NCBI RefSeq assembly: GCF_024494385.1
Contig: NZ_JAEVLT010000024.1
Location: 1 to 64,000, forward strand
Length of the DNA stretch: 64,000 nt
DNA from: Bacillus sp. EB600
Lineage (GTDB): Bacteria; Bacillota; Bacilli; Bacillales; Cytobacillaceae
Direction: 5' to 3'
Part shown: one piece after another, positions 1 to 8,931 of the stretch
Numbering within the stretch: the first letter of the stretch is position 1
Layout: each line of letters opens with the position of its first letter
Notes under the pieces: model-generated
What the model was told of the DNA's origin: nothing
Databases searched by the model: none
Seen by the model: the letters and a program-made list of their open reading frames with translations, nothing else
Position numbers and translations under genes: made by a program

Positions 1-19
1 GATCAAACTCTCCAATAAA
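1..19 (-). rRNA. 16S rRNA, first 19 nt only (partial)
   Basis: Read on the minus strand these bases give the start of bacterial 16S rRNA (the GGAGAGTTTGATC primer-site core preceded by TTTATT). The rest of the gene lies beyond the left edge. Two sigma-A promoters and a boxA precede it, which fits an rrn operon. In B. subtilis an rrn operon also follows pdaB, so the position supports the call. Confidence 0.93.
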
Positions 20-104
20 GAGTATGAGTTAGCTCATAAATGTTACGTTGGCTAGTGAAGATTAACTTCACTATATCGTTTATTGTTGACGTTTTTGTTT
101 GTTT

Positions 105-120
105 AGTTTTCAAAGAACAA
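105..120 (-). promoter_or_regulatory. rrn leader boxA antitermination site
   Basis: The minus strand reads TTGTTCTTTGAAAACT, the typical Bacillus rrn leader boxA that recruits the NusB-NusE antitermination complex. It lies between promoter P2 and the 16S start, as expected. Confidence 0.8.
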
Positions 121-149
121 GATCATTATCGCTCATAAGCGACTTTACA

Positions 150-178
150 AATATATCATCTCAACTTATCAACGTCAA
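150..178 (-). promoter_or_regulatory. rrn promoter P2
   Basis: On the minus strand a -35 TTGACG (173-178) and a -10 TATATT (150-155) are separated by exactly 17 bp. It is the second of two tandem rrn promoters. Confidence 0.8.
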
Positions 179-223
179 CAACTTTTTAAGTTATTTTGAT
201 CATCGTTAGCAGCGACGTCTATT

Positions 224-252
224 AATATACCAGGATTATATACAAAAGTCAA
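224..252 (-). promoter_or_regulatory. rrn promoter P1
   Basis: On the minus strand a -35 TTGACT (247-252) and a -10 TATATT (224-229) are separated by 17 bp. It lies about 75 bp upstream of P2, the usual tandem arrangement of Bacillus rRNA operons. Confidence 0.8.
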
Positions 253-274
253 TCCAGTATTTTAAGTTTTTTTC

Positions 275-502
275 TTAAAAAGTATATCCTCTTTCCCTTT
301 TCCTTAAATATCTCATACACTCTTTGGGCGGAGCTACCCGCTTGTACAAAGTAAACAAGACTCGATACCTTTCGTCCATCGCCCTTTTAACGACGTGATC
401 AATCCGCTCATCCTGAAAATCAAATAAGATTTCATCCATTTCCCGCTTAATCAAGTGCTCAATCTCTTGTACCTCTTTTTCATTAATTAAAAATCCGAGC
501 AT
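275..502 (-). CDS. conserved-looking small protein of unknown function (75 aa)
   Basis: I do not recognise this protein. It is a charged, soluble, mostly helical 75-aa product with no signal peptide or membrane segment. The N-terminal half is rich in Glu, Lys and Ile and looks amphipathic; the C-terminus is basic (RKRERG). The start ATG has a good Shine-Dalgarno (GGGAG, 7 nt spacing). It is transcribed toward the rrn operon and divergently from pdaB. Coding quality and the ribosome-binding site argue that it is a real gene; no function can be assigned from sequence. Confidence 0.6.
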   Translation of the reverse strand: MLGFLINEKEVQEIEHLIKREMDEILFDFQDERIDHVVKRAMDERYRVLFTLYKRVAPPKECMRYLRKRERGYTF

Positions 503-573
503 TTAATCACTCCCTTTTTTGTATAATTGTATTCTTTTCCAACTTATATATTTTTATGTTCAGAATCCTTTAA

Positions 574-600
574 TCATATTTTTTCAAAATTTCACATAGG
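574..600 (+). promoter_or_regulatory. possible sigma-E promoter of pdaB
   Basis: TCATATT (574-580) and CATAGG (595-600) are spaced 14 bp and loosely resemble the mother-cell sigma-E -35 and -10 elements. pdaB of B. subtilis is known to be expressed by sigma-E during sporulation. The -10 match is poor, so this is tentative. Confidence 0.3.
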
Positions 601-635
601 AATGTGACAAGGATGAATTGGACGAGGTGGTTGAG

Positions 636-1388
636 ATGAACTTCTTTTATGTAGTAAACAGTAAATTACTAAAGCAAATATCTTTGGTCCTAATTACAGC
701 ATTTTTTACAGCATGGTTGTTGTATATGGAGAACCTTGTAAATTTACCGGCATTTTCTACAAGCAATGGACCAAAAGCGGTATACAGAGGGGAAAAAGAC
801 ATTGCATTAACATTTAACATTGGATGGGGCGATGAAAAAGCCGGGCCCATCATAGCTGAATTAAAGAAAGAAAACGTTAAGTCAGCTACTTTCTTTTTGG
901 CAGGTTCTTGGGCAGAAAGGCATCCAGATCTTGTGGAAGAAATTAAAAAAAGCGGCTTTGAAATTGGAATCCTTGGTTACAATTATGTAGATTATTCAGA
1001 CTTGGAGGATCTTGAAATCAGAAAAGATATTTTAAAGGCACAGGTGGCATTTGGAAAGTTAAATATTAAAGGTATTAAAATTCTCCGTGCACCAACAGGG
1101 CACTTTGATGAACGAACTTTAAAAATTGCTGAACGTTATGGATATACTGTGGTGCATTGGAGTATTGATTCCCAAGATTGGACGAATCCTGGAATTGAAA
1201 GGATTGCTGAAAATATTAAGGACGCAAAAAAAGGCGACATTATCCTTCTTCATGCTTCGGACTCTGCCAAACAGACTGCTAAAGCACTTCCCCTTATTAT
1301 TGAGGATTTAAGAGGGAAAGGTTTGAAGCTGGTTACGGTATCAGAAATGATCGCCAATGGAAATGCACAATCGTCAGAAATTAAGTAA
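636..1388 (+). CDS. pdaB: PdaB-type polysaccharide deacetylase, sporulation
   Basis: A 250-aa protein with one N-terminal membrane anchor (about residues 12-32) followed by a NodB-like polysaccharide deacetylase domain. In place of the usual catalytic TFDDG motif it has TFNIGWGD, as PdaB proteins do, so deacetylase activity is uncertain. PdaB is needed to keep spores intact after the engulfed prespore matures. I chose the ATG at 636, preceded by GAGGTGG at a 5-nt gap, over an upstream TTG at 618; this gives the family length and the usual MNxFYV start. It faces kbaA and shares a bidirectional terminator with it. Confidence 0.93.
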   Translation: MNFFYVVNSKLLKQISLVLITAFFTAWLLYMENLVNLPAFSTSNGPKAVYRGEKDIALTFNIGWGDEKAGPIIAELKKENVKSATFFLAGSWAERHPDLVEEIKKSGFEIGILGYNYVDYSDLEDLEIRKDILKAQVAFGKLNIKGIKILRAPTGHFDERTLKIAERYGYTVVHWSIDSQDWTNPGIERIAENIKDAKKGDIILLHASDSAKQTAKALPLIIEDLRGKGLKLVTVSEMIANGNAQSSEIK

Positions 1389-1394
1389 TTAAAT

Positions 1395-1433
1395 GCAAAG
1401 CCGTCCATACTAGCTATATGGACGGCTTTTTGC
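1395..1433. terminator. bidirectional terminator between pdaB and kbaA
   Basis: A long perfect hairpin (GCAAAGCCGTCCATA pairing with TATGGACGGCTTTTTGC) sits between the convergent genes and is followed by T-rich sequence on the plus strand. The kbaA stop codon lies inside the hairpin. Confidence 0.85.
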
Positions 1434-2094
1434 TTGTTTTATTTTTTCCCGGCTTAGCGTGCATTTTCTTCCGCTCTTGTTCAGATTGGGCATTCAACTT
1501 ATGAAGGATTAATATTTGATAAGCATTACAAGCAAACAGTGCAAACATCATTAAGTACAGCCAGCTTGTTTCATTTACTTTCAAAACAGGAACCCACTCA
1601 ACGATTGTCGCAACAATCATGAAAAAAAGTGCCGGAATAAAAGCGCCCTGGTTTGTCTGTTTCATCTTATACCAAGCTACAGCAAGACTGATGATGAAAA
1701 TAAAAACAGCTAAACCTATGTATGGAACAAGGCTTTCTCCTGCTTTTGCAAATGTTACATACCTTAAATAAACGAAATCAAACAATACAAATAAAATCAG
1801 AACCACCTGAATCGCATTCCAAAGCGATGCTGATTTAAAAATTCCCAGGCCAAAACGATGGACTGTTAAATAAGCAAAAAAGCCCATTTGGCTTACAACA
1901 CTAAAGAGAAAACCCATTACAATTAACCAAATCGTTGTAGATAAAATAGCAAGAATCCTAAATTCAGTAAAATAAGGCTGAAATTCAGGCCAACGAACGA
2001 TAAATCCTACAATTGCAGTGGTTAATCCGCCAATTGCTAAAGTTGTCAAAAACAATCTTACCCAGTTACGGCTAGTCACACTGTTTGCCCCCAT
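1414..2094 (-). CDS. kbaA: KinB-signalling pathway activation protein KbaA
   Basis: An integral membrane protein of up to 226 aa with about six hydrophobic helices spread over residues 10-195 and a basic Lys-rich C-terminal tail. KbaA activates the KinB branch of the sporulation phosphorelay. The position between pdaB and gerD with opposite orientation to both matches B. subtilis. The annotated ATG (2094) has a poor Shine-Dalgarno; the GTG at 2079 is preceded by GGGGG at 8 nt and gives an MTSRNW start, so it may be the true initiation codon. Confidence 0.88.
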   Translation of the reverse strand: MGANSVTSRNWVRLFLTTLAIGGLTTAIVGFIVRWPEFQPYFTEFRILAILSTTIWLIVMGFLFSVVSQMGFFAYLTVHRFGLGIFKSASLWNAIQVVLILFVLFDFVYLRYVTFAKAGESLVPYIGLAVFIFIISLAVAWYKMKQTNQGAFIPALFFMIVATIVEWVPVLKVNETSWLYLMMFALFACNAYQILILHKLNAQSEQERKKMHAKPGKNKTSKKPSI

Positions 2095-2229
2095 AGCATA
2101 AATTACATTCCTTTTGATTGTATCAATCTAGGTTTGAAAAATCTACAATTTGCATAACCTAAAACGAATAATCTTTACTCCACTTCTTCATTCTAAAAGT
2201 TAAGGATTGATATGTGAAAGGAGCTTATT

Positions 2230-2838
2230 ATGAAAACGATAAGAGCTTTGCTCCTCCTAATGATCGTAGCAGGTCTAACCAGCTGTTCTAGTGATACCGG
2301 TGGAGGAGGGCAAATAGATTATGACCAGACCAAAAAAATGGTGGTCGATATTCTAAAAACAGATGATGGTAAGAAGGCCATCCAGGATGTCATGACCGAC
2401 GATAAGATGAAGGAAAAATTAGTAATGGATCAAAAGGTGGTCTCTGATACCATTCAACAAACACTAACCTCTGATAAAGCAACAGAATTTTGGAAAAAAA
2501 CCTTTAGTGACCCAAAATTTGCTCAAGGCGTTGCCAAAAATATGCGAACAGAAAATGAAAGCCTACTTAAGGCTTTGATGAATGACCCTGAATATAGAAA
2601 TATGATGACTGAAGTGTTTAAAGAGCCGGAAATTCAAAAGGAAATGGCAGATGCCCTAAAAAGTAAGGATTACCGGGCACATTTACAAACTGTCATTTCC
2701 GAAACGATGGAAAGTCCATTATTTAAAGCAAAAATAGAAGATATATTACTTAAGGCTGCAAGTGAAATGAATAAAAAACCTTCCAGCCAAGGTGGAGGCT
2801 CCCAAGCTGGAGGAGGACAAAGCACATCTGGTGCTTAG
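2230..2838 (+). CDS. gerD: spore germination lipoprotein GerD
   Basis: A 202-aa lipoprotein with a signal sequence and lipobox ending LTSC (Cys19). The body is a charged, helical domain that in known GerD forms a trimeric superhelical rope; the C-terminal 20 residues are low-complexity Gly/Ser/Gln. GerD is required for clustering of germinant receptors in the spore inner membrane and for fast nutrient germination. The ATG follows AGGAG at a good distance. It is convergent with salA and the two share a terminator. Confidence 0.94.
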   Translation: MKTIRALLLLMIVAGLTSCSSDTGGGGQIDYDQTKKMVVDILKTDDGKKAIQDVMTDDKMKEKLVMDQKVVSDTIQQTLTSDKATEFWKKTFSDPKFAQGVAKNMRTENESLLKALMNDPEYRNMMTEVFKEPEIQKEMADALKSKDYRAHLQTVISETMESPLFKAKIEDILLKAASEMNKKPSSQGGGSQAGGGQSTSGA

Positions 2839-2900
2839 AATAGCCGGCGTGCTCTATCTGGCGCTGGAACGATTCTTTCTAAGACGAAAACTTTCCTTAT

Positions 2901-2940
2901 AAAAAAGGAAGCTCCTTAATTGACAGGGGCTTCCTTTTTT
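2901..2940. terminator. bidirectional terminator between gerD and salA
   Basis: The hairpin has arms AAAAAAGGAAGC and GCTTCCTTTTTT around a short loop, with A and T tracts on both flanks, so it can stop transcription of both convergent genes. Confidence 0.85.
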
Positions 2941-2941
2941 A

Positions 2942-3997
2942 CTATTTAAGTTTATTTACTACCTTTTCGGCAATTTCTAAGTAAATTTCCCCTAACTTAT
3001 GGTCCGGCTGATAGATGGATGGTGCGAATTCTTTTTCATCCCAATAAGGCTGTGCAAGCGGTAGCCTTCCAAGGACTTCCGTATTTAGTTCTTCAGCTAA
3101 TTTATCGCCGCCGCCTTTACCAAATACGTATTCTTTTTCTCCGGTTACTTTACTTTCAAAGTAAGACATATTCTCAACAATGCCGACTACTTCATGCTCT
3201 GTTTTTAATGCCATCGCACCTGCACGGGCCGCTACAAAGGCAGCCGTTGCATGCGGAGTTGTGACAATAATCTCTTTACAAGCAGGAAGCATTGTATGAA
3301 CGTCCAAGGCGACATCCCCTGTTCCAGGCGGTAAATCTAATAGCAAATAATCGAGGTCTCCCCATTCAACCTCCTGGAAGAAACTATTTAACATTTTTCC
3401 CAGCATTGGTCCACGCCAGATAATCGGAGCGTTATCTTCCACGAAAAAGCCCATGGAGATAACCTTTACTCCAAATCGATCAACCGGAAAAATTCTCTCG
3501 CCTCTTACTACCGGTCTTTCGGTAATTCCCATCATGTCAGGAACACTAAATCCATAAATATCAGCATCAACGAGACCGACCTTTTTGCCCAAACGAGCTA
3601 AAGATACAGCAAGGTTTACGGAGACTGTTGATTTACCAACTCCGCCCTTACCACTTGCAATCGCAATAAACGTTGTTTTACTGTTCGGAGATAATAATCC
3701 TTTATTATCATTTTCACTAGCACTTTCTCTGTACTTTTCCACTACTTCTTCAGGAAGTTGACCAAAACGCATACCGACTGATTCAGCGCCAGCTTCTTTC
3801 AATAGGTTCACTATTTGAGTTTGAAGCTGCAGCTGCTCTGCGGTACCTGTTTTCGCAATAGCAACTTTAACGCTAACATGATTTTTCTCTTCTTTTATTT
3901 TAACTTCTTGAATGGCATCTAACTCTGCCAATGGCTTATGTAAAAATGGCTCTTTCAACCCTCCGACTAATTCACGTACCTTTGCTTCTGTTAACAT
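2942..3997 (-). CDS. salA: Mrp/NBP35-family P-loop ATPase SalA
   Basis: A 351-aa protein with an N-terminal DUF59/MIP18-like region (about 1-90) and a Mrp/NBP35 ATPase domain starting with the deviant Walker A GKGGVGKST. In B. subtilis SalA represses scoC and so affects exoprotease production; the family also includes iron-sulfur cluster carriers, but the CxxC of such carriers is not seen here. I chose the ATG at 3997 with AAAGGTGG 8 nt upstream; an upstream GTG would add four residues. It is downstream of cwlD, separated by a terminator. Confidence 0.93.
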   Translation of the reverse strand: MLTEAKVRELVGGLKEPFLHKPLAELDAIQEVKIKEEKNHVSVKVAIAKTGTAEQLQLQTQIVNLLKEAGAESVGMRFGQLPEEVVEKYRESASENDNKGLLSPNSKTTFIAIASGKGGVGKSTVSVNLAVSLARLGKKVGLVDADIYGFSVPDMMGITERPVVRGERIFPVDRFGVKVISMGFFVEDNAPIIWRGPMLGKMLNSFFQEVEWGDLDYLLLDLPPGTGDVALDVHTMLPACKEIIVTTPHATAAFVAARAGAMALKTEHEVVGIVENMSYFESKVTGEKEYVFGKGGGDKLAEELNTEVLGRLPLAQPYWDEKEFAPSIYQPDHKLGEIYLEIAEKVVNKLK

Positions 3998-4183
3998 TAA
4001 GACACCCACCTTTTGAAGTCGTTTTCAAACACTAGTATAACATATCCACCACTAGAAACAGTTATTTGTATCACAGGTTTTCCTTGTATCAAGAGTAAAA
4101 AGGTCTGCAAGAAAAATGCACGCCTCCTTATTTAGGAAAAACCCGCCCTGTCATGAGCGTTAATCTAGACAATTAAGAAAAGG

Positions 4184-4214
4184 CTACAAAAATAGAAGGT
4201 GCTGAACACCTTCT
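4184..4214 (-). terminator. cwlD terminator
   Basis: Minus-strand hairpin AGAAGGTG-TTCAG-CACCTTCT followed by ATTTTTG, directly after the cwlD stop codon. Confidence 0.8.
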
Positions 4215-4946
4215 TTACTCTGTCTCTTTCAGTTCCTTCTCCTTTGTAAAATAACGAGTGATTCCGGTATAGATCGATTCTGCCACCTTTTCCTGGTAAG
4301 AATCCTTTTTTAAATGCACTTTTTCAGTTGGATTTGAAAGAAAACCAATTTCCACTAACACACCAGGTTTATTGGCATTTTTTAAAATATAAACCTGGTT
4401 TAGCGGCTTAGCCCTTCTTGTTGTATTACCTAAGTTTTTACGGAGTTCGTCCTGTATAAATTTAGCGGCTCTTTCATTTTCTTTGTACTGTGATGCATAA
4501 AAGGTCTGTGCTCCGCTCCATCTTGGGGAAGGAATTGCATTTAAGTGAACACTTACATAGAGATCGAGATCATTTTGATTAATAATTTTTAATCTTTTTT
4601 TCAAGTCCTCTGTTTTACGCCTGCTATAGCCCCTTGTACCTGGATTAGCTAAATCCTTATCAGTTTCTCTCGTCATAATAACAAGCGCACCCTGTTCTTG
4701 TAATAAATCCCTAATTTTTAAGGAAACAGCTAAAGCGATATCCTTTTCTTGTGTATTCTTATCGCCTGCCCCTCCATCGGGTCCCCCGTGGCCAGGATCA
4801 ACTAAAATGATTTTACCGGTTAGAGGGAGATTCCAGGAATTCCATGATTTCCAGGACTTATTCTTCGCAAAATCGTATTGCAATATAAAAAAAAGTAAAA
4901 TGAGGCAAGCCGCAATACCAATTAATTTTATCCTACTCTTTGCCAC
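4215..4946 (-). CDS. cwlD: N-acetylmuramoyl-L-alanine amidase CwlD
   Basis: A 243-aa Amidase_3 enzyme with an N-terminal membrane/signal segment (about residues 7-24). Zinc-ligand motifs are visible: DPGHGG near residue 50, the conserved Glu in the following helix, SVHLNA near 131 and EIGFLSN near 198. CwlD removes peptide side chains from spore cortex peptidoglycan so that muramic delta-lactam can form, which is needed for cortex lysis at germination. The start is GTG, with GGAAGGA about 10 nt upstream. Position between salA and ybaK matches B. subtilis. Confidence 0.94.
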   Translation of the reverse strand: MAKSRIKLIGIAACLILLFFILQYDFAKNKSWKSWNSWNLPLTGKIILVDPGHGGPDGGAGDKNTQEKDIALAVSLKIRDLLQEQGALVIMTRETDKDLANPGTRGYSRRKTEDLKKRLKIINQNDLDLYVSVHLNAIPSPRWSGAQTFYASQYKENERAAKFIQDELRKNLGNTTRRAKPLNQVYILKNANKPGVLVEIGFLSNPTEKVHLKKDSYQEKVAESIYTGITRYFTKEKELKETE

Positions 4947-5031
4947 TTCAAATCATTCCTTCCCGCCGTCCAAGTTCAATTTATCTATATGGGACAAGGA
5001 CTAAATTTAGAACAGGAAGAAATGTTGCTGA

Positions 5032-5475
5032 TTAGTGGAGGCGTAACTTGTGGCGTCTTTCCCCTTTTTCGAAGCCCTCCCTCCACCATATATGAATATA
5101 TTGCTCACACATATAAAAAAGCGATTCACTTAATGTACCTTCTTCACCATTCCCCCAATAAAGCAAAAAGTTATATAAGGTGTCGATTAAATGTTTCTCT
5201 TCGAAATGACAGCGTTTTTTTACATCTTCCATATTTTCTCCATAATAACCAAACTTGCTAAATTTGGCTCCTAATAAAAATGCCTCCAGCGCAACATCAT
5301 AGCATGCCTCTTCTATTCCAGTGTTCATAATGAGGCTGGATGCAATCCTTGTTGAACCGAAGTAATGTTTTACTCTTTCTTTTAACTTGTTAATGGAAAG
5401 TTCCTTCAAAACGGAACGCTCGTATTTTATTTGTTTTTCACGTTGTTTATCTTTAAAGGTTGTAATCACATTCAC
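5032..5475 (-). CDS. ybaK: YbaK family protein (DUF2521), function unknown
   Basis: A 147-aa soluble, helical protein matching the B. subtilis YbaK/DUF2521 family in size, sequence character and position next to cwlD. No catalytic motif is apparent. The start is GTG with AGAGGTG 8 nt upstream; an out-of-frame ATG lies between. This is the last gene on this side shared with B. subtilis before the accessory block. Confidence 0.8.
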   Translation of the reverse strand: MNVITTFKDKQREKQIKYERSVLKELSINKLKERVKHYFGSTRIASSLIMNTGIEEACYDVALEAFLLGAKFSKFGYYGENMEDVKKRCHFEEKHLIDTLYNFLLYWGNGEEGTLSESLFYMCEQYIHIWWREGFEKGERRHKLRLH

Positions 5476-5729
5476 TCATTATTCACCTCTTAGAACTATT
5501 CTTCATCCTTCGTTTGTAAGAAATGCAGTCCATATGCAGAATTCAATTTCCAATTTTTCAAATTGGGAAGAAAGCGCCAGTTAAGTATTTTCCCTATTTG
5601 ATATCAGTTTCTGGATTCTAGGACAGATCGGGTTGAAAAATCGCTTCAATCCCAATCGGCTTGTGTTTGAATCTCGAAGAAACAGCGTTGTTTTTTCAGT
5701 GACTTATTCCCAGCATTTTTTTAAATACA

Positions 5730-7175
5730 ATGAAGCATGATAAAACAACAGAGAAATCAATGAAGAGGGTGTTCGTTATTTTAAAAACATTAAAAACAGG
5801 AATGATTCTCCCCCGTGGGGAAAAGCCGGCTGAATCCCATCATGGCGGGCTTAATGCGTATAGTTTATCGGGGCTAGGAATTGGCGGTGTCATTGGTGCA
5901 GGCTTCTTCCTCGGCTCAGGTTTAGCAGTCCGCGAAGCGGGGCCATCGGTGTCATTGGCTTTTTTAATCGGCGGGATTATTATGATGCAGGTTCTGGGGG
6001 CAATGACAAGCATTAATGTAAATCGGCTTGAACACGGTTCATTCCGCGTCTATGTTGAACAATTTTTAGGCTCCTACGCCGGTTTTTTGGTTGGGTGGGC
6101 GGTATTCATTTCAAGTATCCTGGGAATCGGCTCTGAGGCCATAGCGATGGGGGTTTTTGTTCACTATTGGCTGCCACATATCCCGCTTCCCGTTTGGTCC
6201 ATGTCATTCATGATCATTATCGTTCTATTGAATGCAATGAATATGAAAAATTTTGGTCGGATTGAATCTGGAATGGCAGTGGTAAAAACTTTTGCAATTT
6301 TAGCCTTCATCATTCTTGGCGGCTATGCATTGATTACTCATGGCGGCTACACAAAGCAGAATCCTTTTTCCAGCGTACATGGTTTCTTTCCGAATGGTAC
6401 GTCCGGTTTATTGCAATCAATGCTCGTTGTTATTTTTTCCTTCTCAGGGATTAGCGCACTTGCCATGGCCGCTACAGAAGTATCTAAGCCGCGTGTAGAG
6501 ATTCCCAAGGCAGCAAGATACATGTCATTTGGCTCCATCGGACTGTATGTACTTTCAATGCTGGTATTAGTGATGATCACTTCCTGGAATAAGGTGTCAA
6601 CAAAGAAATCACCGTTTGTCCATGCTTTTGATGTAATTGGAATGAATTGGGCTGCGGCAGGGTTGAACCTAGTTGTTTTGCTTGCAGCATTTTCTGTAAT
6701 GGCTGCCAGCTATTATGCTTCAATCCAACTGATTGTGTCGTTATCTGTGGCAAAAAAAGGACCTCGTCTATTCCTCCAGCATTCAAGGCGAGGGTTTTAC
6801 CGCAATGCCTGGCTGGCTGTAGCCGCAGGTACATTAATCGTTGTTGGAATGTCATTTTTACTGCCATCCACCTTATATAATTATTTGATATCAGCATCGT
6901 CATATTTCACCTTTTTAAATTGGACACTCAATGTTGTTACTTTTCTGATTTGGCGGAAAAGGCGGAGGGAAAATGAAACGTACGAATCAAAGCTGATCTG
7001 GGGCCGTCCTGGAGCGTATGCTACGATTGCTGCCATCCTCGTGCTTTTTATTATGAGCCTACGTGTACATGACTTTCTTATGGGATTTTATGCTTCCTTT
7101 GGCTTTATTGTCATTATTAGTGTTGGTTATTTTATTTGGACCCGCCGACACTTGCACCATAACCAGCATTCATAA
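5730..7175 (+). CDS. amino acid permease (APC superfamily)
   Basis: A 481-aa integral membrane protein with about 12 hydrophobic helices. The first helix contains the APC substrate-site signature (GLGIGGVIGAGFFLGSG) and a second conserved stretch (FSFSGISALAMAATEVSKPRVEIPK, abbreviated here) follows helix 5. This predicts a proton-coupled amino acid transporter of the GabP/ProY type; the substrate cannot be read from sequence. The start is uncertain: the ATG at 5730 lacks a clear Shine-Dalgarno, and in-frame starts at 5760 or 5802 are possible. It stands alone, convergent with the MFS gene. Confidence 0.82.
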   Translation: MKHDKTTEKSMKRVFVILKTLKTGMILPRGEKPAESHHGGLNAYSLSGLGIGGVIGAGFFLGSGLAVREAGPSVSLAFLIGGIIMMQVLGAMTSINVNRLEHGSFRVYVEQFLGSYAGFLVGWAVFISSILGIGSEAIAMGVFVHYWLPHIPLPVWSMSFMIIIVLLNAMNMKNFGRIESGMAVVKTFAILAFIILGGYALITHGGYTKQNPFSSVHGFFPNGTSGLLQSMLVVIFSFSGISALAMAATEVSKPRVEIPKAARYMSFGSIGLYVLSMLVLVMITSWNKVSTKKSPFVHAFDVIGMNWAAAGLNLVVLLAAFSVMAASYYASIQLIVSLSVAKKGPRLFLQHSRRGFYRNAWLAVAAGTLIVVGMSFLLPSTLYNYLISASSYFTFLNWTLNVVTFLIWRKRRRENETYESKLIWGRPGAYATIAAILVLFIMSLRVHDFLMGFYASFGFIVIISVGYFIWTRRHLHHNQHS

Positions 7176-7198
7176 GAATTTACTGATGTGAAAATTTA

Positions 7199-7257
7199 GG
7201 GTGATACCACAACCAACTTATAGGATCTTTTAATTTCCCTGTCCTCTTTTATCACCC
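7199..7257. terminator. possible terminator between convergent permease and MFS genes
   Basis: An 8-bp inverted repeat (GGGTGATA and TATCACCC) with a T-rich 43-nt loop lies between the two convergent genes. There is no strong T tract after it, so termination is only inferred. Confidence 0.35.
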
Positions 7258-7335
7258 TTGTTCGGTCACTTTGAGCACAATTCGCTTAGCTTAAATGTGT
7301 CATCTAAAATCATTTTAAAAAATTCTATTACAACA

Positions 7336-8619
7336 TCATCTGGATGGAGCATGCAATTTCACGCGAGTATCGTAATTGTGAAAGATTTTTCCATATAAAT
7401 AAGCAAAACTGAATTGTAAACCGGAAGCTATGTAAAAAGGCAGGGACAGTGAACCCAATCCAAAAAGATAACCTGTGATATACGGTCCGATTGATGTGGG
7501 CAGCCTTATTGAAAGGAGATTGATGCTTGATGCGAAACCGCGGCGCATATCACGAGTCAAACTCACACTCAGCGCTTGCTGCGCCCCCTGGGTACCACGG
7601 TTTAAAGCCGTTCGGATGACATACACGACAGAAACGAGAGCATAGGAAGATAGTAAGGGCATCAAAACTAAAAGCAGGCTTGCCATGAAGCGAATCAGCA
7701 CAATGGATTGGATTGTCCCGTGTTTGTGGGATAATCTTGCTTGTAAAATTGAAGTAACACCCGTCGCGAAAAAAGTAATAGCCAACGTGCTTCCAATCTG
7801 AGTACTGCTTGCCCCAAATTTAGCCGAAAACCAATAAGACATCATCGGCCCCGTCAGTCCGATGGCAATCCCATTTAGGATGTTAATGGCAGCCAGTTTC
7901 AAGACAGCCACATTTTCTTCGTGTAGGGTTTTCATATTTTGGTCCCCTGACTTCTCTTTTCTGTAGCCTTGTTGTCTTTCAGTTTCTCCGCCCCGAATGG
8001 TTAAAATGATCGAAAATGTGACAAGAGTTAAAACGAAAATAAAGCAGAATATGAGGCGATGAGAAGATACTCCTGAAAGCTTATTTTCCCATAAGGTCAT
8101 GGTCCCTGCCAACACCGCACCCGCTGCCATTCCGAAAAAGCTAAGAGCATTATTAAGACTGTATACCTTTCCACGATCAGCAGCTGGGATAAAGGCCGCC
8201 AGCCAGGCCTGCTCCGCCGGGGCACACGGACTGGGTGAGCCAGCATCCGCTTTTCCAAAACCAGAAAGTGCGATCGCGATAAACAACAAAATAAAATCTG
8301 TCGATAGTACCCCAATTAACGCACATCCAGCTGTTAGCAGTTCATAAAAAAGGATAAATGGTTTTCTCCCCAATCGATCACTATAAACACCTATAAATGG
8401 CGTGAGTCCAACACTGAGTAATCCTCCGGCAGCAATCACACTTCCGATCGCTGCTGTGCTCCACCCCAATACATCCAGGTATAGGGCCAAATCAACAACC
8501 ATCATACCTTGTCCAATACTTCGTAAGGCATTGACCAGCATTAGTCGTCTGGCTGCCGGATAAATTTGTCCGGCTGCTGCATCCACCTTCTGAACAAAAA
8601 TAACCTTCACTTTTATCAC
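7336..8619 (-). CDS. MFS transporter
   Basis: A 427-aa protein with 12 predicted membrane helices in two halves separated by a charged cytoplasmic loop (about residues 210-240). The MFS loop 2-3 signature is visible (GVYSDRLGRKPF). The class is clear but the substrate is not. The start is GTG with a modest GGAAAAG ribosome site; another GTG lies three codons downstream. It is transcribed on the same strand as the PQQ operon but is separated from it by the plus-strand DUF1232 gene, so a role in PQQ or alcohol metabolism is only a possibility. Confidence 0.8.
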   Translation of the reverse strand: MIKVKVIFVQKVDAAAGQIYPAARRLMLVNALRSIGQGMMVVDLALYLDVLGWSTAAIGSVIAAGGLLSVGLTPFIGVYSDRLGRKPFILFYELLTAGCALIGVLSTDFILLFIAIALSGFGKADAGSPSPCAPAEQAWLAAFIPAADRGKVYSLNNALSFFGMAAGAVLAGTMTLWENKLSGVSSHRLIFCFIFVLTLVTFSIILTIRGGETERQQGYRKEKSGDQNMKTLHEENVAVLKLAAINILNGIAIGLTGPMMSYWFSAKFGASSTQIGSTLAITFFATGVTSILQARLSHKHGTIQSIVLIRFMASLLLVLMPLLSSYALVSVVYVIRTALNRGTQGAQQALSVSLTRDMRRGFASSINLLSIRLPTSIGPYITGYLFGLGSLSLPFYIASGLQFSFAYLYGKIFHNYDTRVKLHAPSR

Positions 8620-8776
8620 TTCTTTTCCATTTTTCTTACATGTAAATTAATAAATGACGTGTATCCGGGATATCCATCCGCTCGCCGAGCCTTGCAGGAT
8701 ACTCTGCTTAAAAGGGTTCCAAACTACACTGTCATTTATACACAACCAATACGCTTACTAAAGGGGAATCCTGCCA

Positions 8777-8863
8777 ATGAATGAAGCATGGTATCTTTAT
8801 AAAACGCAACAAAGAGTAGTGCGACATAACATGTTTAAAAAGACGGTCTTTGAAGCAAAATAA
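8777..8863 (+). CDS. possible small ORF (28 aa), unknown
   Basis: An ATG 10 nt after AAAGGGG opens a 28-codon frame (MNEAWYLYKTQQ and a basic remainder). I recognise no homologue and it could be chance. It lies in the 300-bp gap between the MFS gene and the DUF1232 gene, ahead of the latter and on its strand. Confidence 0.25.
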   Translation: MNEAWYLYKTQQRVVRHNMFKKTVFEAK

Positions 8864-8889
8864 AGTGATAAGTGTGGGAGGGGTTCCCG

Positions 8890-8931
8890 ATGAATTTGTT
8901 TGAGAGGAAAATAAGCGATTATGGTTATTAG
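8890..8931 (+). CDS. possible leader peptide (13 aa) overlapping the DUF1232 gene
   Basis: A very strong Shine-Dalgarno (GGGAGGGG, 6 nt spacing) precedes an ATG that opens a 13-codon frame (MNLFERKISDYGY) ending in TAG at 8929-8931, inside the first codons of the next gene. The overlap in another frame suggests translational coupling rather than an independent product. Confidence 0.3.
   Translation: MNLFERKISDYGY

Noticed and set aside
4989..5261. Plus-strand open frame opposite ybaK and the cwlD upstream region
   Set aside because: It is antisense to the convincing ybaK gene, has a weak ribosome site and no family-like sequence.
8641..8740. Possible riboswitch or repeat ahead of the MFS gene (AATAAATGAC and GTCATTTATA pair)
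   Set aside because: The pair is short and AT-rich and there is no terminator or conserved motif nearby, so chance is likely.
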